Shown: in pieces, positions 8,109-16,825 of the stretch
Position numbering within the stretch: the first letter of the stretch is position 1
Layout of the letters: each line of letters opens with the position of its first letter
Origin: Betaproteobacteria bacterium
GTDB lineage: Bacteria > Pseudomonadota > Gammaproteobacteria > Burkholderiales > Usitatibacteraceae
Assembly: GCA_016720925.1 (NCBI GenBank)
Contig: JADKJR010000001.1
Coordinates: forward strand, 124,001 to 188,000
Reading direction: 5' to 3'
DNA length: 64,000 nt
Program-made: the position numbers and the translations under genes
The notes under the pieces: model-generated
Database searches by the model: none
Told to the model about the DNA's origin: nothing
The model's input: only the letters and a program-made list of their open reading frames with translations

Positions 8109-10445
8109 ATGAACCTACAAAACGTCATTGAAAAAGTTTCTGCCCTCGTATTCAACAACCGAAAGGTGTTGTTGATTGTTTTTTCCGTTGCCACGCTGGG
8201 CTTCATGCTGTCCGCCAGCCAGTTGCGCGTGGATGCCGGTTTCAACAAGATGGTGCCGCTCACGCACCCCTACATGAAAGTCTACAAAGACTACGAGGGC
8301 GTATTTGGCGGCGCCAACCGCATCGCCATCGCGCTGGTGCAAAAAGAAGGCGATATCTACAACAAAGAATTCATGGAAAAGCTGAAGGCGCTCACGAAAG
8401 ATGTGCAAGGCCTGACGGGAGTCGATCAGCCGTCCGTGAAATCGCTGTTCACCCCGAATACGCGCTTCATCGAAGTGGTGGAGGAAGGGTTTTCCGGCGG
8501 GAACGTGGTGCAGGCGACCTTCCAGGGCACCAAGGAGGATCTTGAAATCGTCCGCGGCAACGTGCAGAAATCCAGCGAAGTCGGTCGCACCGTGGCGACG
8601 GATTTTTCCGGGGCGTTGGTGGCGGCCGGCCTGCTTGAGTACATTCCGAAAGGCGATGGCAAGCTCGACAAACTAAACTATTTCGAGTTGTCCAAAAAAC
8701 TTGAGGAGATCCGCGCCAAGTACGAAGGCCCGAAGCACACCATTCACATCATCGGCTTTGCCAAGGCGGTTGGTGATATCGCCGATGGCGCGCGCGGCGT
8801 GATCATGTTCTTCGGCGTCGCGTTCCTGATCACCGCGATCCTGATGCTGTGGTTTGTCAAAGACCTGAAGCTGACACTGGTGGCGCTGGTGGTCGCGATG
8901 ATGCCCGTGCTGTGGTTGCTCGGGACGCTGCCGCTGATCGGCTTCGGCATTGATCCGCTGTCGATTCTGGTGCCGTTCCTGATTTTTTCCATCGGCGTTT
9001 CACATGCGGTGCAAATGACCAAGACCTGGGAACGCGAAGTCATCGCCGGGGCCGACAATCTCACGGCGGCGAAGCATGCGTTTGCGGTGATATTTATTCC
9101 CGGTACGCTGGCGCTGCTGACCAACGTGCTCGGCTTTGCGGTCATCATGCTGATCCCCATCGATATCGTCCGGGAGCTCGGTATCACCGCCTCGCTTGGC
9201 GTGGCGTGGATGATTGTCACCAACAAGATGCTGCTGCCTATCCTGCTCTCCTACCTGAAAATGTCCAAGAAAGCATTGAACCGGGAGGTAAAGCTCGAGA
9301 ACAGCGGAGACGCAATCTGGAAGGTCGCTTCGCAATGTGTGCAAAGGAAGCGCGCGGTGGTGATCGTCGCCATTTCCGCAGTGGTGCTGGCGGCAGGCTT
9401 GTACAAGGCACACGACTTGAAAGTTGGCGATTACGGGCAGGGTGTGCCCGAACTGCGCGATACTTCGCGCTACAACCAGGACAACGCGATGATCGTGAAA
9501 AAATTCGCGATCGGTGTAAACACGCTGGGTGTGGTCGCGCAGACCAAAAACGTGCAGGGCGCATGCACCAACTACGACGTCATGACGACGATCGAACGCT
9601 TCGACTGGTACATGCAAAATGTGGAAGGTACGCAGTCAGTCATTTCATTGCCCGGTGCCGCGCGCATCATGAATGCCGGTTACAACGAAGGCAATTTGCG
9701 CTGGCGCCAGTTGCCGCGCGATCCACAGGTGATGGCGCAAAGTGTCACCCCGATCAATACCGATACCGGTTTGCTGAATCCCGATTGTTCGGCGATGCAG
9801 GTGCTGATCAATACCACCGACCAGCAGGGTGAAACCATCAAGCGTCTGGTGGCCGAGGTGAAAAACTTCGCCAAGGAAGGTAACAGCGACAAACTCGAAT
9901 TCAAGCTCGCCACCGGAAACGTCGGCGTGATGGCGGCGACCAATGAAGCGGTCGACAAAGCCCGCTACGAGATGCACGCGGCGATTTTCGGCGCGCTCTT
10001 CCTGATGTGCATGGTGACATTTCGGAGCCTGCGCGCCACATTGTGCATTCTGATTCCGCTGGCAATTGTCTCGGTGCTGTGCGAGGCGCTGATGCCGATG
10101 CTGGGCATCGGCCTCAAGGTTTCCACCTTGCCGGTGATCGCGCTGGGCGTTGGCGTTGGCGTCGACTATGGAGTATATCTATACGACCGTCTCGAGATTC
10201 ATCTTGAGGAGGGCCACGACCTGGCGCACGCATTCTTCGAAGCGTTACATGAGCGTGGTGCCGCGATGATTTTCACGGCTGTGACGATGACGCTGGGTGT
10301 CGGCACCTGGGCCATGTCGGCGCTGAAATTCCAGGCCGACATGGGCATTCTGCTGGCGTTCATGTTTTTCCTGAATATGCTGGGCGCGATATTCCTGTTG
10401 CCATCGATGGCGGCATTTCTGCTCAAGCCGCACAAAAAGATCTGA
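8109..10445 (+). CDS. MMPL/RND superfamily permease
   Basis: 778-residue inner-membrane protein. It has one transmembrane segment near residues 18-37, a large periplasmic domain, a membrane block at about 225-380, a further helix near 420, a second periplasmic domain, and a last block at about 625-770. This is the two-fold repeat of RND/MMPL transporters. The length is shorter than HAE1 drug pumps and fits the MMPL/HpnN-like lipid transporter group. No membrane-fusion or TolC-like partner is encoded here; the DUF1302, DUF1329 and YCF48-like genes just upstream are the likely partners. Transport of a hydrophobic acyl or isoprenoid compound is inferred, and direction is not deducible. Confidence 0.88.
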   Translation: MNLQNVIEKVSALVFNNRKVLLIVFSVATLGFMLSASQLRVDAGFNKMVPLTHPYMKVYKDYEGVFGGANRIAIALVQKEGDIYNKEFMEKLKALTKDVQGLTGVDQPSVKSLFTPNTRFIEVVEEGFSGGNVVQATFQGTKEDLEIVRGNVQKSSEVGRTVATDFSGALVAAGLLEYIPKGDGKLDKLNYFELSKKLEEIRAKYEGPKHTIHIIGFAKAVGDIADGARGVIMFFGVAFLITAILMLWFVKDLKLTLVALVVAMMPVLWLLGTLPLIGFGIDPLSILVPFLIFSIGVSHAVQMTKTWEREVIAGADNLTAAKHAFAVIFIPGTLALLTNVLGFAVIMLIPIDIVRELGITASLGVAWMIVTNKMLLPILLSYLKMSKKALNREVKLENSGDAIWKVASQCVQRKRAVVIVAISAVVLAAGLYKAHDLKVGDYGQGVPELRDTSRYNQDNAMIVKKFAIGVNTLGVVAQTKNVQGACTNYDVMTTIERFDWYMQNVEGTQSVISLPGAARIMNAGYNEGNLRWRQLPRDPQVMAQSVTPINTDTGLLNPDCSAMQVLINTTDQQGETIKRLVAEVKNFAKEGNSDKLEFKLATGNVGVMAATNEAVDKARYEMHAAIFGALFLMCMVTFRSLRATLCILIPLAIVSVLCEALMPMLGIGLKVSTLPVIALGVGVGVDYGVYLYDRLEIHLEEGHDLAHAFFEALHERGAAMIFTAVTMTLGVGTWAMSALKFQADMGILLAFMFFLNMLGAIFLLPSMAAFLLKPHKKI

Positions 10446-10462
10446 ACACCGCCGTCAAACAA

Positions 10463-10486
10463 AAAGCGCCCGGCAACGGGCGCTTT
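10463..10486 (+). terminator. terminator after RND gene
   Basis: Perfect 10-bp stem AAAGCGCCCG / CGGGCGCTTT with a GCAA loop, 17 bases after the RND stop codon. The T tract is only three bases beyond the GC part. It separates the envelope cluster from the DUF423 gene. Confidence 0.75.
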
Positions 10487-10503
10487 GTCATTGGAGATTT
10501 GAT

Positions 10504-10896
10504 ATGAACGCGCAATCGCAACCGATCATCATTGCCGGCGCGGTGCTGGCATTTCTCGGCGTGGCGATTGGCGCTTTCGGCGCGCATGCACTCAAGGCGC
10601 GGCTGGCTGCGGACATGTTGGCGGTGTATCAAACCGGCGTGCAATATCATCTCGTGCATGCGTTGGGCATCGTCCTTATCGGCATTCTTGTGCAGATGTT
10701 GCCCGCTTCAAAATGGCTGCCGATCGCCGGCTGGGTGATGGTGGCCGGCGTCATTATTTTCAGCGGTAGTCTCTACGCGTTGAGCGTGACCGGTGTGCGT
10801 ATATTGGGCGCGATCACGCCGTTAGGTGGCATTGCGCTCCTCGCGGCATGGGTGCTGGTCGGAATTGGTGTGGCGAAAGCGGGCCAGCTTGCTTGA
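10504..10896 (+). CDS. DUF423 family membrane protein
   Basis: 130 residues with four hydrophobic segments (about 8-27, 45-63, 72-92, 101-123). The opening GAFGAHALKARL motif is diagnostic of the DUF423/YgdD family of small inner-membrane proteins, whose function is unknown. GGAG lies about 8 bases before the ATG. The stop codon is followed after one base by an inverted-repeat element. Confidence 0.9.
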   Translation: MNAQSQPIIIAGAVLAFLGVAIGAFGAHALKARLAADMLAVYQTGVQYHLVHALGIVLIGILVQMLPASKWLPIAGWVMVAGVIIFSGSLYALSVTGVRILGAITPLGGIALLAAWVLVGIGVAKAGQLA

Positions 10897-10897
10897 T

Positions 10898-10963
10898 AAA
10901 CTCAAGCACTGGCGCGGTGTCCAGGCATAAAACGGCTAAAATGCCGCGCCAATGCTTGAGTTT
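10898..10963. repeat. inverted-repeat element, copy 1 (near-perfect)
   Basis: Left arm AAACTCAAGCACTGGCGCGG at 10898-10917 pairs with CCGCGCCAATGCTTGAGTTT at 10944-10963, with one mismatch in 20. The loop holds a second small inverted repeat (GGCAT..ATGCC). It lies between the convergent ends of the DUF423 and MOSC genes. Confidence 0.9.
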
Positions 10964-10979
10964 TGATCGGAATTGCAGG

Positions 10980-11792
10980 CTACATCGCGAACGAAACCGC
11001 ATCGCCAACGCGCACGGTTCCCAATGTCACCGGTACCAGGTTCATGCCGAACATCACACCTGCCGGTGACTGGCGATACGTCGCGAGCGTACGCAGCGGT
11101 TCTGGCCCACGCAATTCGCCTGTTGCCTGATCGGTGGTCGTCACCTGGCAACGAATACAGGGCTTTACGGCGCGGAACACGGCATCGCCGACACGTATTT
11201 CGCCGAGTCGATCCTCTGCGTACGGACCGCCGCCCGTGATGACCAGGTTGGGCCTGAAGCGGCTCATCGGGATTGGCGTGCCGCCAGTTGCAGCGATGCG
11301 CGCATTCAAATCCGCCAGCGATTCCTCGGAAGCCATCAACAGCGGAAAGCCGTCGGCGAAGCTGACGATCTCGCCGCCTTTCGCGTATTCCGGATTGGCT
11401 TGCCGTTCACTCGAATCAGGCATGTATACCAACCGTGCATCGAAGCCGAGATACTGGGACAGCCACGCATCGGCTTCCGCCGAGACGGAATGTGCGGCCA
11501 CCTGGCTTGACCAGACTTGTACCGCGCGCGTTGGACGCTTCTGTGGTTCGGCTGCGACAGAAATGCTCTCCATGTCCGGCGCGGAAAAAATCACCTCATC
11601 GTTGTCAAGCTCCATCCAAACGGTCGCCATCTTCGGCACATCGCGCTGGGTGATGAACCCGTTGTCGGCATCGACCACCATGAAGCGCCGGTCGTTTTTC
11701 AGCCCGCGTGGTGTCACCCCACTCGCTTTCAGCGAAATGCCGCCAAGCGCCTTGACGGGATAGATGTGAATTGCGGTGAGCGTCGTATTCAT
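10980..11792 (-). CDS. MOSC domain-containing protein
   Basis: 270 residues from the ATG at 11792 (a TTG four codons earlier is possible). An N-terminal MOSC beta-barrel domain opens with LTAIHIYPVKALGG. The MOSC domain follows, with the conserved Cys in KPCIRCQVTT at about residue 220 and SRFRPNLVI before it. The family includes E. coli YcbX and the mitochondrial mARC proteins, which bind molybdenum cofactor through that Cys and reduce N-hydroxylated compounds. The gene stands alone, converging on DUF423. Function beyond the family is not visible. Confidence 0.88.
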   Translation of the reverse strand: MNTTLTAIHIYPVKALGGISLKASGVTPRGLKNDRRFMVVDADNGFITQRDVPKMATVWMELDNDEVIFSAPDMESISVAAEPQKRPTRAVQVWSSQVAAHSVSAEADAWLSQYLGFDARLVYMPDSSERQANPEYAKGGEIVSFADGFPLLMASEESLADLNARIAATGGTPIPMSRFRPNLVITGGGPYAEDRLGEIRVGDAVFRAVKPCIRCQVTTTDQATGELRGPEPLRTLATYRQSPAGVMFGMNLVPVTLGTVRVGDAVSFAM

Positions 11793-11915
11793 GATATTGG
11801 TCAATATTCGTGATAACGTATTATTGCGCAGCTGGAGTGTGGCTGCGCATTCTCTTGGTGCAAGCCAAGTTCTCTAACGTAGTTAAGCCTCTTCCACACA
11901 TGGGAGCACTACAGC

Positions 11916-13058
11916 ATGGTTGACCTCTGGAAAAAACTGACTGGCGAACTCATTGACATCATCGAATGGCTCGATGATTCCAACAACACGCTGGTGTACC
12001 GCTTTGAGCGGATGAACAACGAAATCAAGTACGGCGCCAAGCTCACCGTACGCGAAGGCCAGATGGCTGTCTTCATCAACGAGGGCCAGCTGGCCGATGT
12101 GTACAAGCCCGGCATGTACACGCTCACCACGCAGAATATGCCGATCCTCTCCACGCTGAAAGGCTGGAAGTACGGCTTCGAGTCGCCGTTCAAGGCGGAA
12201 GTGTATTTCGTCTCCACGCGGAAATTCACTGACCTGAAATGGGGCACGCCGGGACCAGCGACGATGCGCGACAGCGAGTTCGGCATCGTCCGTGCGACTG
12301 CATTCGGTATTTACACCATCCGTGTCAAAGACCCCGGCATCTTCATCAAGGATATATCCGGCACCGAAGGCCGCTTCACCACAGACGCCATTCAGGAAAA
12401 TCTGCGCGGCAAGATCGGTTTGCGCATCAAGGAAGTGATGCCTGAACTGGGCTTGAGTATCATCGACATGGAGGCAAAAGTCTCGGTGCTCGGCGGAATG
12501 TTGCGCGAGCGCATTGGCGGCGACTTTGAGGCGATGGGTCTAGAGCTCTGCGAAGTGCAAGTGCAGGATATCGGCCTGCCGGAAGAAGTCGAGAAGGCCA
12601 TCGACAAACGCGGCTCCATTGCCGCCGTCGGCAATCTGCAGGCTTACACGCAATACGAAACGGCGAGCGCGATCCGCGATGCCGCCACCACGCCCAACAG
12701 CGCGGCCGGTGCCGGCATGGGTCTTGGCGCGGGCTTCGCAATGGGTGGCGCGATGGCCGGGCAAATGGGTGCGGCCATGAGTGCCGGTGCGGCCGGGATG
12801 GGCAATGCCGGAGCGGGTGGTGCGAATGCAGCGCCGCCGCCATTGCCGGTCGCCATCGCCTATCACGTCGCGATCAATGGCCAGCAAGCGGGCCCATTCG
12901 ACCTCAATACCCTGCAAGGCCACGCGACCAGCGGCACGCTGAAGCGCGATTCGCTGGTGTGGAAAGCGGGCATGGCGCAGTGGACGAAGGCGGGTGACGT
13001 GTCGGAACTAGCGTCTTTGTTTGCCAGTGTTCCGCCTCCCGTTCCACCGGCAGGTTAG
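11916..13058 (+). CDS. SPFH domain protein with C-terminal GYF_2 domain
   Basis: 380 residues. An SPFH/band-7-like domain fills about 30-245 (virion-core-protein/YdjI-like subgroup). A Gly/Ala/Met-rich linker covers about 265-310, and a GYF_2 module follows at about 313-370 (AINGQQAGPFDLNTLQ..DSLVWKAGMAQWTKAGD). No N-terminal transmembrane helix is visible, so membrane attachment would be peripheral. In Bacillus subtilis a protein of this SPFH subgroup (YdjI) is encoded with PspA and a zinc-ribbon membrane protein (YdjG). Here a zinc-ribbon membrane protein lies two genes downstream, suggesting a membrane-stress scaffold. GYF_2 modules usually mediate protein contacts. Confidence 0.87.
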   Translation: MVDLWKKLTGELIDIIEWLDDSNNTLVYRFERMNNEIKYGAKLTVREGQMAVFINEGQLADVYKPGMYTLTTQNMPILSTLKGWKYGFESPFKAEVYFVSTRKFTDLKWGTPGPATMRDSEFGIVRATAFGIYTIRVKDPGIFIKDISGTEGRFTTDAIQENLRGKIGLRIKEVMPELGLSIIDMEAKVSVLGGMLRERIGGDFEAMGLELCEVQVQDIGLPEEVEKAIDKRGSIAAVGNLQAYTQYETASAIRDAATTPNSAAGAGMGLGAGFAMGGAMAGQMGAAMSAGAAGMGNAGAGGANAAPPPLPVAIAYHVAINGQQAGPFDLNTLQGHATSGTLKRDSLVWKAGMAQWTKAGDVSELASLFASVPPPVPPAG

Positions 13059-13075
13059 TTCAAAGGAAACTCCCG

Positions 13076-13091
13076 CTCCCGCCTGCGGGAG
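13076..13091. repeat. short intergenic hairpin (CTCCCGC-CT-GCGGGAG)
   Basis: 7-bp perfect stem with a 2-base loop in the gap after the SPFH gene, followed by GAGGGCTGGGGTGAGG. This resembles a small intergenic repeat common in proteobacterial genomes. There is no T tract, so it is not an obvious terminator. Confidence 0.55.
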
Positions 13092-13172
13092 AGGGCTGGG
13101 GTGAGGTGTTCACGTGTTGACCGCCCCTCATTTCGGCCCTCTTCCCCTGTCCGCGGCGATGGAGAAAAAATT

Positions 13173-13667
13173 ATGACCATCACCATCCGCGCCGCCGAGC
13201 CTGACGACTACGACGCCATCCGCGACACCATGTTGCAGCCGCGCGCGCAGTCGGAAACACTGCAAGTGCCGTACACCTCGCGGGAAGTTTTTCGCAAACG
13301 TGCCGCCGAATTCCTGCCAACCGATCAAATTCTTGTCGCGGAAGTTGACGGCAAGATTGTCGGTAACGCCGCCCTGTTCGGCAATCCGCGGCATGTACGC
13401 CGCCGCCATGCAGCCTCCTTGGGAATTACCGTTCACGACGATTGGCACCGCCAAGGTGTGGGCAGCGCACTCATGCAAGCGGCAATCGATCTGGCTGACC
13501 AGTGGCTGCAGGTCACGCGCATTGAGCTGACCGTTTTCACCGACAATGCTGGCGCAATCGCCCTCTACCGGAAATACGGCTTCGAAATTGAAGGCACACA
13601 CAAGAACTTCGCATTTCGCAACGGCGAGTATGTGGACGTATACGCCATGGCACGATTGAAAAAATGA
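13173..13667 (+). CDS. aaaT: GNAT family amino-acid N-acetyltransferase, YhhY/AaaT-like
   Basis: 164 residues from the ATG at 13173; the frame is open upstream but lacks a better start. The sequence follows E. coli YhhY (AaaT) closely end to end: an LQVPYTS segment near residue 28, acetyl-CoA-binding DWHRQGVGSALM at about 90, RIELTVFTDNAGAIALYRKYGFEIEG, and the closing NGEYVDVYAMAR. YhhY acetylates free amino acids such as Phe and Met, and a similar cytoplasmic role is likely. It sits between the SPFH and zinc-ribbon genes and its stop overlaps the next start (ATGA), so the three are probably co-transcribed. Confidence 0.88.
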   Translation: MTITIRAAEPDDYDAIRDTMLQPRAQSETLQVPYTSREVFRKRAAEFLPTDQILVAEVDGKIVGNAALFGNPRHVRRRHAASLGITVHDDWHRQGVGSALMQAAIDLADQWLQVTRIELTVFTDNAGAIALYRKYGFEIEGTHKNFAFRNGEYVDVYAMARLKK

Positions 13668-14893
13668 CCGGCCGCACGGAATCTAAAATGGAAAACCCGA
13701 ACGCGTCGCAAACCACGCTTGACCAAATGACCGCCACCGTGCGGGCATTCCCCTGCAAGTCCTGCGGCGCAAAACTGTCTTTCTCCCCAGGCAGCAAAAC
13801 GCTGAAGTGCCCTTATTGCGCCGCGGTCAACGATATCCCCGAATCCGACGACAAGATCCTGGAACTCAGTCTTGAAGAGTGGATGACAAAACTCGAAAAC
13901 GAGAGCGAAACCCACCAGCAGGAACAAATCAAGTGCAACAACTGCGGCGGCGAGCAGACGCTGGCGGCGAACCTCTATGCGAGCGCCTGTACCTTCTGCG
14001 GTTCACCGCTCACCTCGAAAAGTTACGCGCAACGCCAGATCAAACCGAAGTCGCTCGTGCCTTTCAAAGTCACCAAGCTGCAGGCGCAGGACAAGTGGCG
14101 CGGCTGGATCAAGGGCCTGTGGCTGGCGCCGTCCGCACTGAAAAAATATGCGCAGAGTGACGGCGGCATCAAGGGGATCTATGTACCTTACTGGACCTTT
14201 GACGCGCAAACCTACACGCAATATTCCGGCCAGCGCGGCGACGATCATACGGAAAGTTACCAGAGCACCAACTCCAAGGGTGAGCGCGTCACCGAGACGC
14301 GCACGCGTACCGACTGGACCAGTGTCTCGGGTAATGTTTCGTTCTTTCACGATGACGTATTGGTCTCAGGCAGCAAGAGCAGCTACGGAGGTGGCGGCAG
14401 CAATGCGGGAGCCGCCGAGATGCAACGCGCGTTAGTGCAACAGGCGGGCGTGGTGGGCAGCATGATCGCGGCCAACTTTACGACTACGTTGCGCACCTGG
14501 AATACCAAGGAGCTGGTGCCGTATCAGGACGAGTACATCACCGGTTTTCAGGCGGAGGCGTATCAGGTGGGACTAAAGGCGGCATTCGTCATCGGGAAAC
14601 AGATGATCGACGGCAAGGTCGAGCAACTGGTGCGCGCGGATATTGGCGGTGATCACCAACGCATCTCGTCGCTCAATACGCAGTACAGCCACCTCACGTT
14701 CAAACACATACTTTTGCCGATGTGGGTGTCGGCGTATTTGTATGGCGGTAAGACTTACCGGTTTGTGGTCAATGGACAGACGGGGGAAGTGCAGGGGGAA
14801 TCGCCAAAGTCGGGGTGGAAGATTTTCTTTCTGGTGTGCGCGATATTGGTTGCGTTGTTTATCTTCCTGGCGATATTCGGCGGAAAGCGATAG
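13664..14893 (+). CDS. TFIIB-type zinc-ribbon membrane protein
   Basis: 409 residues. Two zinc ribbons open the protein: CKSCGAKL..CPYCA at about 33-58 and CNNCGGEQ..CTFCG at about 87-112. A long soluble region follows, with IKPKSLVPFKV and YVPYWTFDAQTYTQYSG, and a single transmembrane helix closes it (about 385-405). This layout matches proteins annotated as primosomal-protein-N'-like zinc-ribbon proteins, including B. subtilis YdjG. The first ATG overlaps the GNAT stop (ATGA); a second ATG eight codons on is possible. Context links it to the SPFH gene; no enzymatic function is evident. Confidence 0.83.
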   Translation: MTGRTESKMENPNASQTTLDQMTATVRAFPCKSCGAKLSFSPGSKTLKCPYCAAVNDIPESDDKILELSLEEWMTKLENESETHQQEQIKCNNCGGEQTLAANLYASACTFCGSPLTSKSYAQRQIKPKSLVPFKVTKLQAQDKWRGWIKGLWLAPSALKKYAQSDGGIKGIYVPYWTFDAQTYTQYSGQRGDDHTESYQSTNSKGERVTETRTRTDWTSVSGNVSFFHDDVLVSGSKSSYGGGGSNAGAAEMQRALVQQAGVVGSMIAANFTTTLRTWNTKELVPYQDEYITGFQAEAYQVGLKAAFVIGKQMIDGKVEQLVRADIGGDHQRISSLNTQYSHLTFKHILLPMWVSAYLYGGKTYRFVVNGQTGEVQGESPKSGWKIFFLVCAILVALFIFLAIFGGKR

Positions 14894-14900
14894 CGCCGTC

Positions 14901-14931
14901 ATTCCCGTGGCGACGGGAATCCGGGTTTTTT
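14901..14931 (+). terminator. terminator built on an ATTCCCG repeat
   Basis: Stem ATTCCCGT / ACGGGAAT (14901-14908 with 14913-14920), a GGCG loop, then CCGGG and six T, starting 8 bases after the zinc-ribbon stop. The arm belongs to the widespread GTCATTCCCG intergenic repeat type, also seen at 27086. Confidence 0.65.
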
Positions 14932-15049
14932 GCAATTGGCTGGGCGCTTCGCTTGTTCAGGTAGATTGCATGGGGTAGACCGGCATCCGCTCGCTTACAA
15001 ATGTTCCTGTCAGTTTTTTGCGAGAACTCGAAAGAATGACGCCCAGGGT

Positions 15050-15682
15050 TCACGCCCTCTTAAACACCGCCAACGCCCCGCCCGCCACCACGAACAAACT
15101 GCCGATCCCCCGATTCGTCCAGCGAATGTGATTCGGGTCTTTCAGCATCATGAGGACCCTTGCCGCGAGACCGGTGTAGCACATCATCACGAGCACATCG
15201 ACCACGACCATCGTCGCGCCCATGACGGCGTATTGCATCGCGGTTGGCCGGGTCGCGTCGACAAATTGCGGCAGCACGGCGATGAGGAAGACCAGGCCTT
15301 TGGGGTTGGTCAGGTTCACCAGCAGGCCTTGTTTTACCAGGCCCCAACGCGACGTGTCGTCGAACTTTGTTCCGGCGGCGATCTCCTCAAACGAGACGGG
15401 ACGCTCGCGGAATTTCTGGACGCCCAGGTAAACGAGGTACAGCGCGCCACCGATTTTGATGATTTCAAATGCCGTCGAGGAGGCCATCAACAGCGCACCC
15501 AGTCCCAGCCAGATCATGAGTACATTGACAATGATGGCGAGCTGCAACCCGACGAGATTCCACATGCCGACCGCAAATCCGTATCGCATGCCGGCCGACA
15601 TTGAAGACAGCGCACCGGGACCGGGGGAAATGCACACGATGACGACCGCGACGAGGTAGGCAAGCCAAGTGGTAGAGGTCAT
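15050..15682 (-). CDS. LysE/RhtB family translocator
   Basis: 210-residue inner-membrane exporter with about six hydrophobic helices. The N-terminus has the family signature VCISPGPGALSSMSAGMRYG, and GLVKQGLLVNLTNPKGLVFLIAVLPQF lies at about 110-136. RhtB-type proteins export amino acids such as homoserine, threonine or lysine. The ATG at 15682 starts directly before the first helix. It stands alone, with no adjacent ArgP-type regulator. The exact substrate cannot be read from sequence. Confidence 0.92.
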   Translation of the reverse strand: MTSTTWLAYLVAVVIVCISPGPGALSSMSAGMRYGFAVGMWNLVGLQLAIIVNVLMIWLGLGALLMASSTAFEIIKIGGALYLVYLGVQKFRERPVSFEEIAAGTKFDDTSRWGLVKQGLLVNLTNPKGLVFLIAVLPQFVDATRPTAMQYAVMGATMVVVDVLVMMCYTGLAARVLMMLKDPNHIRWTNRGIGSLFVVAGGALAVFKRA

Positions 15683-15721
15683 GTGTTGGTTATACGCAGA
15701 GTGGGCGGGGCGGCTGAAGAT

Positions 15722-15790
15722 GAAAGTCTAGCACTGGTGCGGCTCCCGGGCATAAAATGCCGTAAACACCGCACCAGTGCTTGTGTTTTA
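15722..15790. repeat. inverted-repeat element, copy 2
   Basis: Perfect 12-base core arms GCACTGGTGCGG (15731-15742) and CCGCACCAGTGC (15769-15780) with less conserved outer ends. The loop contains GGGCATAAAATGCC, like the loop of copy 1. A compensatory change (GGTGCGG for GGCGCGG) is present in both arms. It lies between two minus-strand genes. Confidence 0.85.
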
Positions 15791-15800
15791 CCTGATTGCG

Positions 15801-16799
15801 CTATGGAACAAGGACGACCTTGCCGACCGCATGTCCCGCTTCCGCATAGGCGAAAGCGTCGCGCGCGGCGTCGAGTGGAAACACTTTGTCGACGACGGGG
15901 ACGATGATCCCGCTCTCCAGTAGTGCCGCGATCGCCGCGAGCTGCATCCCCGACGGCGACATGAAGTGATAGTCAAATCGTACGCCGCGCTTCGCCGCCA
16001 GTGCGCGCGGCTTGCGCGTCATGAACGCGGCGAGCCATTGCTTCCATCTCGCCAATTCCCATTCCCGCATCACGCGCGGCGTCGGGATGCCGCCGATGGT
16101 GATGACGGCGCCGTGCGGTTTGGTGATGGCGATGGACCGCATCAAGAGTTCACCCCCTTGCGTGTCGAACACAAAGTCAGGTTCCTTTACCACATCCTCG
16201 AATCGCTGCGTTTTGTAATCGACAACGATGTCCGCACCGAGGCGCCTGACGAGTTCGGCATTGCGCGCGCTTGCGGTCGTGGCGACGATCGCGCCCAGAT
16301 ACTTTGCCAACTGGATCGCGAACGTGCCCACACCGCCCGACCCCGCATGAATGAGAATGGTCTGTCCGGATTTCAGGCCCATCATGTCCTGCATCACCTG
16401 CCATGATGTCAGGCCGACCAGCGGAATCGAGGCGGCCTCAATATGCGTGAGGTTGCCGGGCTTTCGCGCCGCGTCGCTCTCGCGCACCGTTGCCAATTCA
16501 GCGAATGCGCCGATGGCCGATTTGTCGAGGCGTGCAAAAATCTCGTCTCCCGGCTTGAAGCGCGAAACCTTTGCGCCCACCTCGGTAACCACGCCGGACA
16601 GGTCCTGGCCGAGGATCAGCGGCATGCGGAAGGCCAGCATGATTTTCAGCATGCCCGCGCGAATTTTGTAATCGACTGGATTGATGCTGGCGGCTTTCAC
16701 TTCCACCAGCAGGTCGTGCGGGCCGATCGACGGTGCCGGGCGCTCACCCACTTCCAGTTTTTCCGGGCCGCCGTAGCCTGTGATGTAGGCGGCCTTCAT
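15801..16799 (-). CDS. NAD(P)-dependent oxidoreductase, quinone-oxidoreductase-like (MDR family)
   Basis: 333 residues from MKAAYITGYGG, the normal family start; an ATG 14 codons earlier overlaps the preceding gene. It is a medium-chain dehydrogenase/reductase. The GroES-like domain contains DLLVEVKAASINPVDYKIR and LILGQDLSGVV, and the Rossmann domain has HAGSGGVGTFAIQLAKYLG at about 146-164. The structural-zinc cysteine set is absent, placing it with zinc-independent quinone/enone reductases (QOR, AdhP-like oxidoreductases). Substrate is unknown. It follows the DUF3052 gene on the same strand. Confidence 0.88.
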   Translation of the reverse strand: MKAAYITGYGGPEKLEVGERPAPSIGPHDLLVEVKAASINPVDYKIRAGMLKIMLAFRMPLILGQDLSGVVTEVGAKVSRFKPGDEIFARLDKSAIGAFAELATVRESDAARKPGNLTHIEAASIPLVGLTSWQVMQDMMGLKSGQTILIHAGSGGVGTFAIQLAKYLGAIVATTASARNAELVRRLGADIVVDYKTQRFEDVVKEPDFVFDTQGGELLMRSIAITKPHGAVITIGGIPTPRVMREWELARWKQWLAAFMTRKPRALAAKRGVRFDYHFMSPSGMQLAAIAALLESGIIVPVVDKVFPLDAARDAFAYAEAGHAVGKVVLVP

Positions 16800-16825
16800 G
16801 ACGCGTTGATCTTCATGCTGTTCCG

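Noticed and set aside
13076..13140. Hairpin after the SPFH gene as a terminator
   Set aside because: No T tract on either strand and the downstream GNAT gene is in the same direction; kept only as a small repeat.
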